Below, in pieces: positions 42,748 to 54,700 of a stretch of 64,000 bases of DNA. The DNA is from Nemania diffusa. Taxonomy: Eukaryota > Ascomycota > Sordariomycetes > Xylariales > Xylariaceae. The notes under the pieces were generated by a model that ran no database searches, was not told the DNA's origin, and was given only the letters and a program-made list of their open reading frames with translations. The translations under genes were made by a program, and so were the position numbers. Numbering within the stretch: position 1 is the stretch's first letter; each line of letters starts with the position of its first letter. The stretch spans positions 1,488,001-1,552,000 of the forward strand of contig JBBPUQ010000009.1 of assembly GCA_038501195.1 (NCBI GenBank). Reading direction: 5' to 3'.

Positions 42748-45700
42748 TTACGCAGGATGCGAGGTAGATGCCTTATTCTCAAGACCCTGGAAGCCAGCAA
42801 GAACTTCCTTATCTGCGTTTCCTAGCCACTCTTGGAAGGTCTGCTCACCAACAATATGCGCAAGGCCTTGTAACCTTTCCTTAACAAACGCATAAGATAT
42901 AACAGTCCTGATGGGGTCTGTAGCGTATAGCTCACGCTCCACGACATCCTTATATGTATCCCACTCAGTAGAAGGTGGTTTCTCGGTGCTGTACAGCCCG
43001 TCATAGCCGGGCGAGTCATCATCCCAAATTTGGCAGAGAACACTGGTCCACATGGAGAGATAGTCTTGTAGTTTCCCCAGAGCAAGACCAGCCATAGGCT
43101 GAGGAAGCTCAAGCAGGCGCGTAACACCAAGAAGATTCAGCTTGAGTCGATCAGGTTCCGCCATACTATCGAAGCAGGAAAACCACTCAACGCTAAGCCA
43201 ACCCCAGACACTCTCAATAGGTCCTAGTGCTCCAAGCATCGCTACAAATGTTGAAGGATCTATGACGGCGATGCGAGAGAGTATAGTAAAGTAGCTTGAC
43301 AGACAGAAAGGAGTGAGACGGCTCTGTCTCCTCTTAGGTCCAGACGTTTGGTGAGCCTCGTAGGCATCATGAATTCCTTCGAGAAGGTGTTTCAAGAACC
43401 CAGTTTGCACCACGTCTTGCAATAACTGCTGAAACCCATGATCCCCACCAAGTTGGTGAGAAAGGCGCAAAATCATTTCAATATACCTCGTGGTCACGTT
43501 GACATGTTCGTGTCGCTTTGTATCTAAGGACGCTAAAAGTGACCTTAAAAGAGGTTGACGATACTGGTCTTCAAGAAGCGTCTGAGGAGCCAACGCTATA
43601 TAGGAACCGACGATTGTGATACACGTTTCAACATGATCATTCTGGTCTGTGAGTTGATTGATTGCAACATTGGCGAGACTTAGGAGCTCTCCTAACAGTG
43701 GAGGCTGGCTATTCTGGAGAAGGTTGACCCATAAATCCAACGCTTCCTCTATAAGATAGACAAAGGCCTCACTTTCCTGCTGTGTAGCTTCGGTTATTAA
43801 TGGCAGCACCAAATGGTGGTAGCGTTGAGAGTCAGCTTTCATAGCAGAAACAAGACTTAGCAAGATGGTCAAAACTGCTTGCTTCATCATGTATCCTAAT
43901 TCGCCTGCCGAGCTCCAGATACCTGGTAGTGCACCCATTACAAGATCACTAAATTGGGTGACACTGCTGTCCATCCGCGAAATAAGACTCCGTAGTGTCT
44001 CAATTATAACTAGTTTTGTCTCGTCAATCTCTACGGTCTGTATCAAGTTGATGAGCTCCTTGAGCACATCTGGCGCTCGAGGGGTGAAGCTGGTTTCGTC
44101 GAAGTCAAACTCATCTACTACAGCTTTGAACTGCCTTGCGGCTGTGATCCGAACAACAATATCATTATGAGGATCATTAGAATTGAGGAGATGTTTGAAG
44201 ATGTCGTATACCAAAGGGCGCGTTTCCTTCGATATCCTCACCGGCACCCATTGACTCAGGAGGATGGCAATACGCCGCCGGAGAATATGGCACATAGGGA
44301 TCGTCTGCACTGCATCCGCTGCGACCACTGACTTCACTAAAGAATCGAAATCAAAAGTGCCCTCTACCAAAGCGGCTGCCAGGCCCATGGTCGTGTAGAC
44401 AGCCTCTTTAGTTGTAATACTAGCCTGTGGATCTTGAGCCGTCGCAAAGTAGGCTAGCAAGGGCTCCAGTAGAAGATTCTTGTACTTGATAAGCAGGTCC
44501 AAGAAAAGTTTCTCAGCACATGGTCGTACCTCCCACTCGTATGCGTTGCCTTGGCTCTCTTCTCGTTGCTCCCACTCCTGTGGTTCTTCTTCCCAGGCGT
44601 CCATGTCCGCCTTTCTAAACACCAGAAGGTGAGTGATGATAGTACGCGCCATCTGATTGACGAAATCATCGGTGAACAGTTGCAATTTGATGGCCGCAAC
44701 TGCTTCTTGTTGCTCTTGGGCGTCTGCTTTTGAGCGGTACCTGAGAGTTTGAACGGGGCGGTGCGTCATTCTAACACAGGCTCTCATGAGAAGCAACCCT
44801 TTTAGAGCGAGTCTCTCTAGAAGGGGCCCCTCTACACTTGACTTGGCCTCACTCGATGAGCTGCCTTGACGGATTCCTTCTGACTGACCAAATACCAAGG
44901 AAAATTCGGCAACAAGGTTCCAATAGGCACGAGCAAGGTCTGGGGAGCCTGGTAGAGCGGCGAAACTAGCTGGATGAGAAGACGCCATGTCGATGTGTAG
45001 CTTTGTGAACTGCAGGAGATGCTTTCCGAGAAGTGGGTATTTGTCATTGACCATGTTCAACAATTGTCCAAGCTGCGACTGGGAAAACGACCAAATCTGT
45101 CGAACAAGCTCGTCTCTATGTGGAAATTCATATCCAACAATCAGAAGGCGGCGAAGGATCCTAAAAGCTGTCAAGCTATTGCCCATAGCTGCCACAGCAC
45201 TTCTCTCGTCGCCCTGGCCACTGCTTATAAAAGGTAGCCATAACTTCGTCTTGGCATCGTAGATCTCTCCAAGAACCTGCGACAGCGCTGGCGTCATGGC
45301 TTGCAAAGCTTTCTGGGATTTAAGCAAGCGTGCAGTGCCTAACTCTTTTACAATCCGCAGCAAGATCAATAGAGCACCAGCGAGAGACTGGTCGTCATTT
45401 CGTAACTCCCTAAGGTGAGTGACGAGATTATCCAGTACGTCAGGCCACTCTCCGGGGAAGTCGATGCGTACAATCTTAGCAACGACGAGGGCATTGTGTA
45501 AGGCTAACTGTGAATCTGGTTCTTGGATGGAGCCGCGAAGCAGGCGGGACCTAATGAGCTGCTTTTCGGCGGGTTGGATGGCATTCTTGATAGTATGGGC
45601 ACGCCAGCAGTTGTCGATACCATTCTTCAGTTGGATGATGGCAAGGAAACGAATTTCTCGAGGCAAGCTGCGGTCAAGGAAAACTGACTATATGAAAAGA

Positions 45701-46037
45701 ATGGAAAGAAGTTAGCTGAGTTTGGACACACAGGGTGACTAGCCGAGTTCCTTGGTTTGGCTGGAACATGCAGAGGGGATATAGATGGGAGAGGCCGCAG
45801 TAGCTTCCGCAGTAGCTTCCGGGTTTCTAGAGAGCATAGAAGAAGCATTGTATTTATTGTGTACCATACCTGTAGAGTGGCATAGAAGTCCTTATGGCTC
45901 TGCCAAGAGGACAACTGTTGATCGGCGGCTTGTCGCCTATGGTGGTCTTGGGAAGATGTGGCCGACTGAAGTGTGCGCGCGAGCTCGATGTGGTTCAGCG
46001 GACTGGCCGCACCCTCCACCTCGATAGAGAAATTCAT
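42748..46037 (-). CDS. KAP120: Importin-beta family karyopherin, Kap120/importin-11 type
   Basis: Exon 1 is 46037-45870 and exon 2 is 45687-42748, with a 182-nt intron (GTATGG...ATATAG); 1035 aa, close to the length of yeast Kap120. It carries cargo through nuclear pores under Ran control; Kap120 in yeast is linked to 60S ribosome biogenesis factors. The Ran-binding importin-beta N-terminal domain spans the splice junction: RRQAADQQLSSWQSHKDFYA in exon 1, then PREIRFLAIIQLKNGIDNCW and LHNALVVAKIVRIDFPGEWP in exon 2. The rest is helical HEAT-type sequence with few distinctive motifs, including LLERLALKGLLLMRACVRMT and RITAARQFKAVVDEFDFDE, the latter typical of importin 11. The start at 46037 is the first ATG in the frame that splices correctly. 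Symbol given for the yeast orthologue by recognition. Confidence 0.9.
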
Positions 46038-47051
46038 GCTGTGAAGCTGTGGAGGCTACAGAATATGTCGCTAACGAACGCTACAAGGAGATGGTGTTCC
46101 GAGTCAAAGGCCAAAAAGGTCGTCATCACGTCGTCATTGTGTTCAAGTCACAGTCTCGAGGAGCAGGAATAAACAGACTTTGGTCGGGGGGTTGATTAGA
46201 CTGGTGGTTAATGGTTGTTGAGGGTGGGATGGCGGGGTCCTGTACGTACCTGCCATGCACGCATGAGGTTAGGTACCGACACAGCAGGCAAAGCTGCTTA
46301 TGTAATACAAATGCAAAAACCATTACGCATATAACAGAAAGGTGCACAACTCTTCAATTGACACATTTTCTAAGGTTCCATAGAAGAACAGGTTCACACT
46401 CACGACATACGTAGAAAACCACCTAGGGATTTATTGGAAACAGGATATACTAAGAAAAAAACATCAAGACCAGTTTAGGCGAATGTGTATCTATTAGCTA
46501 TTATAGATGGCTAGGTCGGCTTGTGTATACCCTAAGTGGCAAGACACGCAGCACGACACACAGCTGCATGAGGCTTTCCTGACATCAAGGCGTAAACCCA
46601 AGTCTGGACAACTCTCTCGAACTGCATCAGCTTTGCGTTTTTTATGGGTTTGTTGCTCAACAGATCGGTCACCGACCGTTGACGAAAGATTGTTGCTTTC
46701 AGGGTATACTGGGTATCAGTAGAGGTAGGAAAATGTTGTCGAAACAGAATACGTATCTCCGCGCTCCATCAGATGAAGCATACAAAGTGAACAGCAAGTA
46801 AAACAAATCATATGCCACCCCCTTATCATAGCCCCAGTCCATGCTTTGCCAGTGTTCGCTCGAAAGATGGATTGTTGAACCATTTTAAGATGGGGTATAT
46901 CAGCTCAGAACCAATCTTGGTAGGGTATCTTGAAATGCAGATTCCGTTCCCGACCAACCGCAAGATGGTGTATCTTAGTAATGAAAATCATAAGGTGCCA
47001 TGACGAAGTCAGTCGTCACGTGTAGCGACTGCGCCCCAAACGACTCGCGCT
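46038..47051. other. Intergenic region
   Basis: Promoter side of the importin gene and 3' side of the PH-domain gene. No gene seen. Confidence 0.4.
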
Positions 47052-48775
47052 CTACGCGGCAGCCGTGACAGGAGCAGGAACAGCCGCAACTGGCGTCTCA
47101 ACAGGAGCCTCCTCAGCCGCCGGGGCAGCTGCCGGCTCCTCAACCTTCGTCTCTTCAGTCTTCGCGTCGGCGGCAGCTTCCGCTACGGGCTCAGTAGCGG
47201 CCTCAGCAGGCTTGTCCTCAGTAGGCTCCTCGGCGGCCTTCTCAGCAGGCTTGCTCTTCTTAACCGTTTGGCGAAGCTTCGAGAAGAAAGGAGTGGACTT
47301 CTTCTCGCCCTCCTCGTCCGAACTAGCCTTCTCCTTCTTGCCGAAGGTGAAAGGCAACGAAGATTTCCGCTTATCGCTCTTCACCTCCTTCTTTGCCTCG
47401 CCATTGGTCGCAGGAGCAGCCTCGGCAGTCTCAGCTGGTGCGGCAGCAGCTACCTCAGCAGATAGAGGCTCGGTCGTCTCAACAGCCGGAATGACCGGAG
47501 CGGTCTCGGCAACGGGAGCTTCGGCCAGAACGGGAGTTTCTTCCTTAGCGGGGGTTGTAGGAGCAGATTCGACGTCAGCCTTCTTCTTGCCGAATGAAAG
47601 ACCTCCAAAAATACTGGCGCGCTTGGAGGGAGTGGGCTTCGCAACCTCCTTAGGCTCCTCAACAGCAGCAACCTCAGGAGCCGCCTCCGCAGGCGCGGTC
47701 TCAGCCTCAGCCTCCGTAGCCTCAATGATCTGCTCGATCGGAGTAGTCTCAGTGGCGGCAGCAGCCTCGGTCTCAGCGGGCTTGTCTTCAGCTGGAGTCT
47801 CCTTCTTAGCCTCGTCCTTCTTGCCTAGGAAGTTACCAAAGATAGATGCTCGCTTGCGGCTAGCTGAGCGGCGTTTCGGCTCCTCCTTCTTTTCCTCCTT
47901 AGGCTCCTCTTTCTTGTCTTCCTCCTTGACCTCCTCAGCCGGTTCAGCAGCCTCTGCAGGAGCTTCCTCTTTGGGGGCTTCTACTACAGCGGGCTTTTCC
48001 TCCTTCTTCGCAGGAGGAGCTGGCTTTAGAGCCTCCAGGGTCTGTTTATATGCCTCAGATTCTGTTACAGTAGTAGCTAGCTCCTTAGCCTCAGCGATCT
48101 TGAGTTTGAGTTGCTCAACCCAGTTATCACGATCAGCGGTAGTAGGGGCCTTGAAAGCGTGCTTGTGACCCTTGGCAGTGAAGTGAAACTTGTTGGAACC
48201 GTCCACGGTAGGCTCAGATGCTTCCGACTACGTTTCTGTTAGCTCCTCTTTACTACCACGTTCGAAAGATAACATACCAACTGGATAACGCCAGTAGCGG
48301 TGCTCTTGTCAGATTCCTTGCCGTAGAACAAAAGACCCTTTCCGGTCTCAGCGGCCCAGGAGACAACATGATGAGCAACGTCGCTGGCCTTCTCGTTCTT
48401 CAGGTAGGTCGCAAGCTTCTCCTTCTCCAGAGCGTCGGCCCCGAACCAGAAATGGTTCTTGGCATATAGCAAGTTCCTGCGTTGCATCAATCAGTATTTT
48501 GGATCCCCCAGTCATGCTCTTCCGACGTCAACTTACTTGGGGAAGTTGGCCGGGGCACCCTTGTGCTCAAGAGTGCCAGCCTCGATAGGCTTGACTTCCT
48601 CCTTGGCCTCCTCAGCGGGTACGGCAGCTGTCTCCTCTGCAGCGACCTCAGCAGGGGCCTCGACGACAGGGACCTCTTCAGCGGGCTTCGTCTCGGCGAC
48701 GACGGGCTCGGCGACTAGTTCTGCGACGGCAGGTGTTGTCTCAGGGAGAGCAACGGGCTTCTGTTCGTCGGCCAT
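47052..48775 (-). CDS. PH-domain protein with long Ala/Pro/Glu-rich tail (Meu6-like)
   Basis: Three exons: 48775-48537, 48476-48278 and 48227-47052, giving 537 aa. The first 65 residues are acidic and Ala/Pro/Val-rich. A pleckstrin-homology-like domain spans all three exons: IEAGTLEHKGAPANFPK, NLLYAKNHFWFGADALEKEK, ETGKGLLFYGKESDKSTATG, then KFHFTAKGHKHAFKAPTTAD and the final helix RDNWVEQLKLKIAEAKEL. It resembles S. pombe Meu6 and its filamentous-fungal relatives by recognition. The tail of about 330 residues is low-complexity, alternating Lys/Glu and Ala/Pro/Glu, with three spaced copies of a KRxSIFGxxxGKK-like motif (RKRASIFGNFLGKKDE, SKRASIFGGLSFGKKK, KRKSSLPFTFGKKEK) that could be kinase sites. 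A PH domain suggests membrane-lipid association, but the role is unknown. Being so biased, both strands are open here; the spliced minus-strand model with the PH domain is the real one. Confidence 0.87.
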
Positions 48776-51700
48776 TTTGTTGGTGTATTAGGGTATCGAA
48801 AAGAGAAAAGGGTATCACAATTGGGTATCTCAAAAAAAGAGGAAAAATAAAAGCAATTAGCAGTACACTACCAAAGCTCAAGGGTATTTGACTTCGTCGG
48901 ACGAATCTAGCGTCGGATGGCAGGTGATGGTGATTAATATCGGTCGTAGTGAAGTGACAAGACGGTGGTGTGCCTCGCTCTGTCTGTGTGGACGGAAGTA
49001 GGAAAGGGAGGGAGGAGAAGAGAAGAGGTAGCAGCTCCTACCGGGTCGTATTTATTTGTCTCGTGATTAAGAGCAGGGAGGGAGGACAAGGGCTGGCCAC
49101 CGTACTGTAAAAACCACACCACGGCAAGTCACGGCAGACCACCTGCACACAGCGCACTCACAGAGCTTCTGGCGATAATGGAGGTGTCTGAACCACTGTC
49201 CCAGCCAGTGTGTTGAAGCGCGCCAAGCATATGGCAAATAAGGGTTTTAGGTACATGCAGTACAGTACATTGGTGGCTCATACGAGCGCGCGCCGGGAAG
49301 TTTAGCACTTGCAGGGATTACAGCAGTAGTAGGAGTGGGGCGTTGGCGGGTCTCCCTATGCCCTGACCCCTGCCATCAGAAATTCCACCAAGCCTAACCC
49401 CACCAGAGCAATACCTATCGCCGCCCAAGTCCACCAGAACTATCTCTCGATATGGAAGTTTCGCTTAAACATCACAAGAGAAAGGGGCATCAGACTGCAG
49501 TTTATGCATATTTCTCCCACTGCCTTTCCCCCTTTTCCACTTTTGCCCACTTATCTTCGGTCCATGCAGTCTAGCCCTGTCCTCATAATTCGACTACCGA
49601 AATCTCCACTCCTCTTCCAAGTCCAACCAACCTTTTTCCCACCCTCTCCCTTCAGTGTACGCATAGGTACTGTATTCCAGCGCACTACCTATGCCACTAG
49701 TCTAAAGGTGTATCAAGGTCGATCACGGAATATTGGCCCTAGTACAGATTATTATTCCTTCGTTTCAACTACAGATTCTGTACATCTCAGTCATTATCAT
49801 ACCTACAGTACTGTAAATTGGTAGGTCATGCAAACCAATCCGATGCTCATCATCCTCTTTGCAAGGAGCACCTACATAGAATAACTCAACACTCGTTTGT
49901 GCTAAATTTGTCTGGGTAGACAAGCACTCTTTGAAGCAGTATACCTACGTAATCACCACATGACCACACCCTCTTCTTTTCTTCGAGCGAATTTAGCTCC
50001 CACTGCCACTCCGCTAGCGAAGAGCTTTCAGTGCTACATTACATACAATACCTAGGTACTAGGCATGCTTTACATACGGTGCATTCCTATGTAGACTAGG
50101 TAGCAGCCTCTGAATCATATAACTACCTAATACTCAGCGTAGGCGCACTACATATAAGTAGGTATGATACCAATCTTATTGTTACAGTGTAGAAAACCAA
50201 AATTCGTCTGTAGTCACTGTAGTCACTGTAGTGCAACGTGATCTATCCTCTATCACAGCACAGTACCTACATATACGGTTGTACCTCTTCGACATGCAAT
50301 ACCGTTGCTAGGCCACACCCTATCTCCCATAGCACCGGCCACCGGCTTGCATACTAGTGCAATGAAGCAGCCTAGTGTGCAGGGTTTGGCCTCTTATTAT
50401 GTACAAAAAATTGCGGCATGGCTTACGCATATATAGTACTTCGTCTATAACAGCGGCGATAGTGCATCTTTCTGGAGTTTACCCTTCGGCCTCGCAAACA
50501 GGAAACCTACCTCTCTATATCTAGGGTATACCCTCTTACTACCTACCTAGGTACTGTAGGTAGCGAACTTACCATCGCCATTGACGCCTATTCTCCTTGA
50601 AACTTGTCGGCAGATGCTAGAATACCCCACGATCGGATATGCAAGTACTTTACAGACATATTTGTTTGAACCCGCAAGTACATGAAATATGGCCGAGGGG
50701 GGGAAGGGAACAAGGCCACGATCGCCGGTTCATATAAAAAATGTTTCGCCTCTTACCGAACCGTGTTGAGTTCCAGCCCCCGAAGTAAAGCAGGGAGCTT
50801 TCCGCGGCGTACTGTACACTTGGTATACATCTAGTGCCGCCAGCCCCAAGCATGCCGGCGAATCTAGATAGGTATTGACAAGATCGATTGCCACTATTCC
50901 AGCCCCAGCGCTTCCTCCACAAACTCGTCTGCATAACCAGTCCAACCACCTACATACAGTCTACGGTAGGTAGAGCCACGGACAGCGAATAGTAGTACTG
51001 AGGCGCATAACCTATACATACGATTGGTGGTTTCAGGAGAATCTTATGGGTGCTCGCGATAACGGGCCTGGCTTGATTTAGTTCGGAGGTACAGAATAGA
51101 CCATAAGTAGTGCTACGCACCACCTACACTACAGAGTACTATCTGGGTATTAGTCTCCTCGCCTCAGTGGTATGCAATGCATGATGTCTTCATTCATTCA
51201 TGCTTGCTGTAATCGCTGATGTACGCTCGAGGGGTCATGAGGCCTAAGGCCTGAGGCTTGGAGGACCAGTCCAGTCGTTTAGGTACATAGGTAGTGTACA
51301 GAGTGTAAGTACATCAGTGTGCATCAATCTGCAGTAGCATCGGCATGAATGAACAAAACAACAAACAGGTATGAGCAGGGTACTACTGGGCAAGAACTCG
51401 GTGCTAAAGAAAGGTTGGCTTGCTGATACTTACTATTGGGCAATGATTCGGGTGAATTATGGGGGTCTAGACATTCAGAATACAAGTACCGCCCAACTGT
51501 GCTATGCACGGTACAGTGCCGTACAAACATAAAGTACCGAAACTTGACATGCATCATATTGCGTAGGTAGCTGTCGAGGTCCACTGTCGCAGGCGGTACG
51601 GAATCGTAGCTCTTATAGTTGCATTACTGCATATATCAGATCTGAGGTGCGCCGTCCGAGGTAGGCATGATAAGGGTGCCTTAGCGGAAAATATTCTTGA

Positions 51701-54700
51701 CAAGCTAGCCAGATCTGCCTAAAAAAAATAAAATGAAGGTTGCATACTACCTAATGTGGGGCCCTCCCCGTCCAACGCCCACCCGGCTACTCAACCGTCG
51801 ATCAGCAGCGAAATTAGGGGAGGACCCCTTGAAATTGCCTACCGCAATGTGGGCGGATGTGGATGATAGGACCATACCTATCTATCTACACACAAGTACA
51901 ATCACAGGTGTGATGAGGTTGCAGTAGGTATACATACACTACACTGCATAGAGGCAAGAAGAAGGGAGTTGGCGATGATCCTACTTACAGCTCCCTACCT
52001 CCGGACTACATATACGCATAACTATGTATATAATCACGTCGACATCCATCTCACCGCTCTCGATCTCAGGTTGGTGTCTGATTCCAACCTCGGTGAAGCT
52101 AAGACTAAGTCACCGTACCAGTCACTCAGCTATGGCTAATAGGTTGTCATAGTAGATAATCAATCAAGTGACACGGACTCAGAGTCATCTGGGTGGATCT
52201 AACCTAACCCAATCAAACCCGCATGGCCAGCTTTTAAGTACCTATGCTGATGGTTGGTATGCTACCTACTTGCATGTAGGTAGGCATCATTTCAGCCCTG
52301 AAAGCCCACCTAGCCGTGGTGGGCTAAAAGCCACAGAAAAATGGCTTCCAATTTACCCCAATACCCAATACCGTTGACAGACCTCAGACATACATATGTA
52401 CACAGCACCAACATACGGTGCTGCACTGCGTACAGGTTTTCAACTTGCATTACAGGAGCTTGCCTCGTGAAATACGCAGTAGGGTATACTACATGGCCTA
52501 GTCAGGCACAGAAAACCCTGCCTAGGTACCATGCGCACAAGAAGCTATCTACTTGTTCGATATTCTTCGCCTATTCAAGGTCATCTCACGGGTTCCACCC
52601 TAGCTTTTATTACGCAGCATCTTATCACAGTCCACCATATTCTGTACCTCTGTTAGGGCCAGGGAAACCCGCCTAGTTCTACATACCTACATACATTACA
52701 CTAGGTGCACTACCTAGTGTGTAGGTACTACATAATATGGCGTACTTAGACTACCTACCTGAGTACCTTTACATTAGGGAGGTAGTCTGCACTACCTAGG
52801 TAGAGGTGGTGATTATGCACGTACGCATACTTGGTATATATCCCCGAGGCATAACTAGGTGTCGTTTCACTTTAGGAATCTCGATGGCAATTGTTTCGCA
52901 GCGGGACCGCGCCTACCTGCTCCTCGTCACTGGCTGCGTGTGGTCGTTCGATTCTTGCTCCGGAAAGGCGCCAGAGAAGAGACGCACAAACGCAGTTGAT
53001 TGCTAGGTTTAAACGGTTCGTCCAATGACGGTATGATGCGGGCAAGTACCAAACTCCTGCTAGCAATATCCCTGTTGCCTTCTCCGCCACTAACGAAGTT
53101 GCTGTCCATGCCAAAAAAAAAAATACTATTATCCACTCAAGGTTTATAGCTGCCTACAAGCTATAGCCTATACTTACTACGTTGTGATCGTCAAGGCAAC
53201 ACAGACGGTAGTTGAACCTACATACGTACAGAGTAACCTTAACACCTTCTAACAACCCTTTGAAAGATGCTACGCTTCCAATGCCAGAGTTTACAGGCAT
53301 CTAGAGAAATGCCTAGAGTATTAAATCGAGCATCCAAATTGCTGCGAAACTGCCTCATGCTATATTTTTGGATAGCCGGTGCGACGCCTTACATGCATCG
53401 GGAACTGGCTGTTGCATTATTGGTTTACTATGCGGTAGAGAAACCACTAGATACACCGTAGGTATGGCTAGGTAGACAGATATATATGCAGGTTGGCACA
53501 CTTTTAGCTTGGATTAGAAATGTGACTACGCATACGGTATATCGTTTTTCGCCTCCCTCCCATTTCGTCACATCGCCTTGTCAGACTTGCCTAGCATTTG
53601 GGGGTGCATTCGCTCGTTCAAGTAATATGGTAAGCCTTCAATTCTCATATGTAGGTAACCACATGTCTCGAAATTCGCGTCACTCGTCATTGGAAGATTA
53701 TCCAGTGAACGCCGGGGCTATGTGTTAATCGTCTTTTCGTCACCAATACCTCTGATATCCCTTTCGAAACCGATAGTGTAAAATGCTTCCACTTTTACTA
53801 ATAATTCAGCAATTATTAGGCACATTGTTATTTGATTTTTTTGGCCCTTTTTCAATGCCACAGGAGCCTTATAGCTAGCCCTTTAAGGGCTAGCACGCAA
53901 CTCGGCCAACTTGAAGGACCTATCTAACTCGTTCGCGCGAGGGAGGTTGTGCAGACGGATGGCCAAGATTCGCGATTGTGTAATGACTAGGCGTGTGTCA
54001 CAAGATCTCCGCAGCATACATTTCATGTGCATCACATGCGTGGTAAACTACCTCAACCGTTATCGGGACTTGGCCAGCGTAGGAAGATGCCTCTTTCTCT
54101 CTCTCTACTAGGTAACCCACCTTCTCCAATTCAGCCGACTCGAGATGACTCTGATGGCGCATGCTGCCGATACACATGTCTACGTAGATCATCACGATTC
54201 CATTCCGTCTCGTCACTAGCCTCGGGGGGGTTGTCGTTGCCAAGAACCACTCCGGTTTCTCTCTTCAGCGCTTCCCTCATTCGGGAACTTCACGATACCC
54301 AAGAACCCACCCTTACTAATTATATAATATATTTTGTGCATGCCAGAGTAACCCTCCCGCGTCTTTCATACAGTGATCTCTTCCCGTGATCATCACTTTT
54401 AGATAGCTTCCAGGCAGTTTAGGGACTCGAGTAGGTGCTGAGTACCAATCTGAAGTAAGGGTATCCATACTGACAGCTACGGTCTACCGATGATAATGTG
54501 CCCATGCGTGTGACGACAAGACAAGACGTCAACACCCACCCTTTTGCAGAAAATGTCTAGCCTTAGTTCCGTCCTGATAGCCACCAGCTAATAATATACT
54601 TGGGAATGATAACGTGCAGCACGAGCACGCGACCAAGATCCCACCATCCTCCCTCCTACACTAGCACGCCACCATCTTCGCCTAATCGGTCTCAGGATTT

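Noticed and set aside
47065..48168. Long plus-strand frame of 367 codons opposite the PH-domain gene
   Set aside because: It is the mirror of a low-complexity Ala/Glu/Lys/Pro tail; its Ser/Ala/Gly-rich translation has no domain, while the minus strand gives a spliced PH-domain protein.
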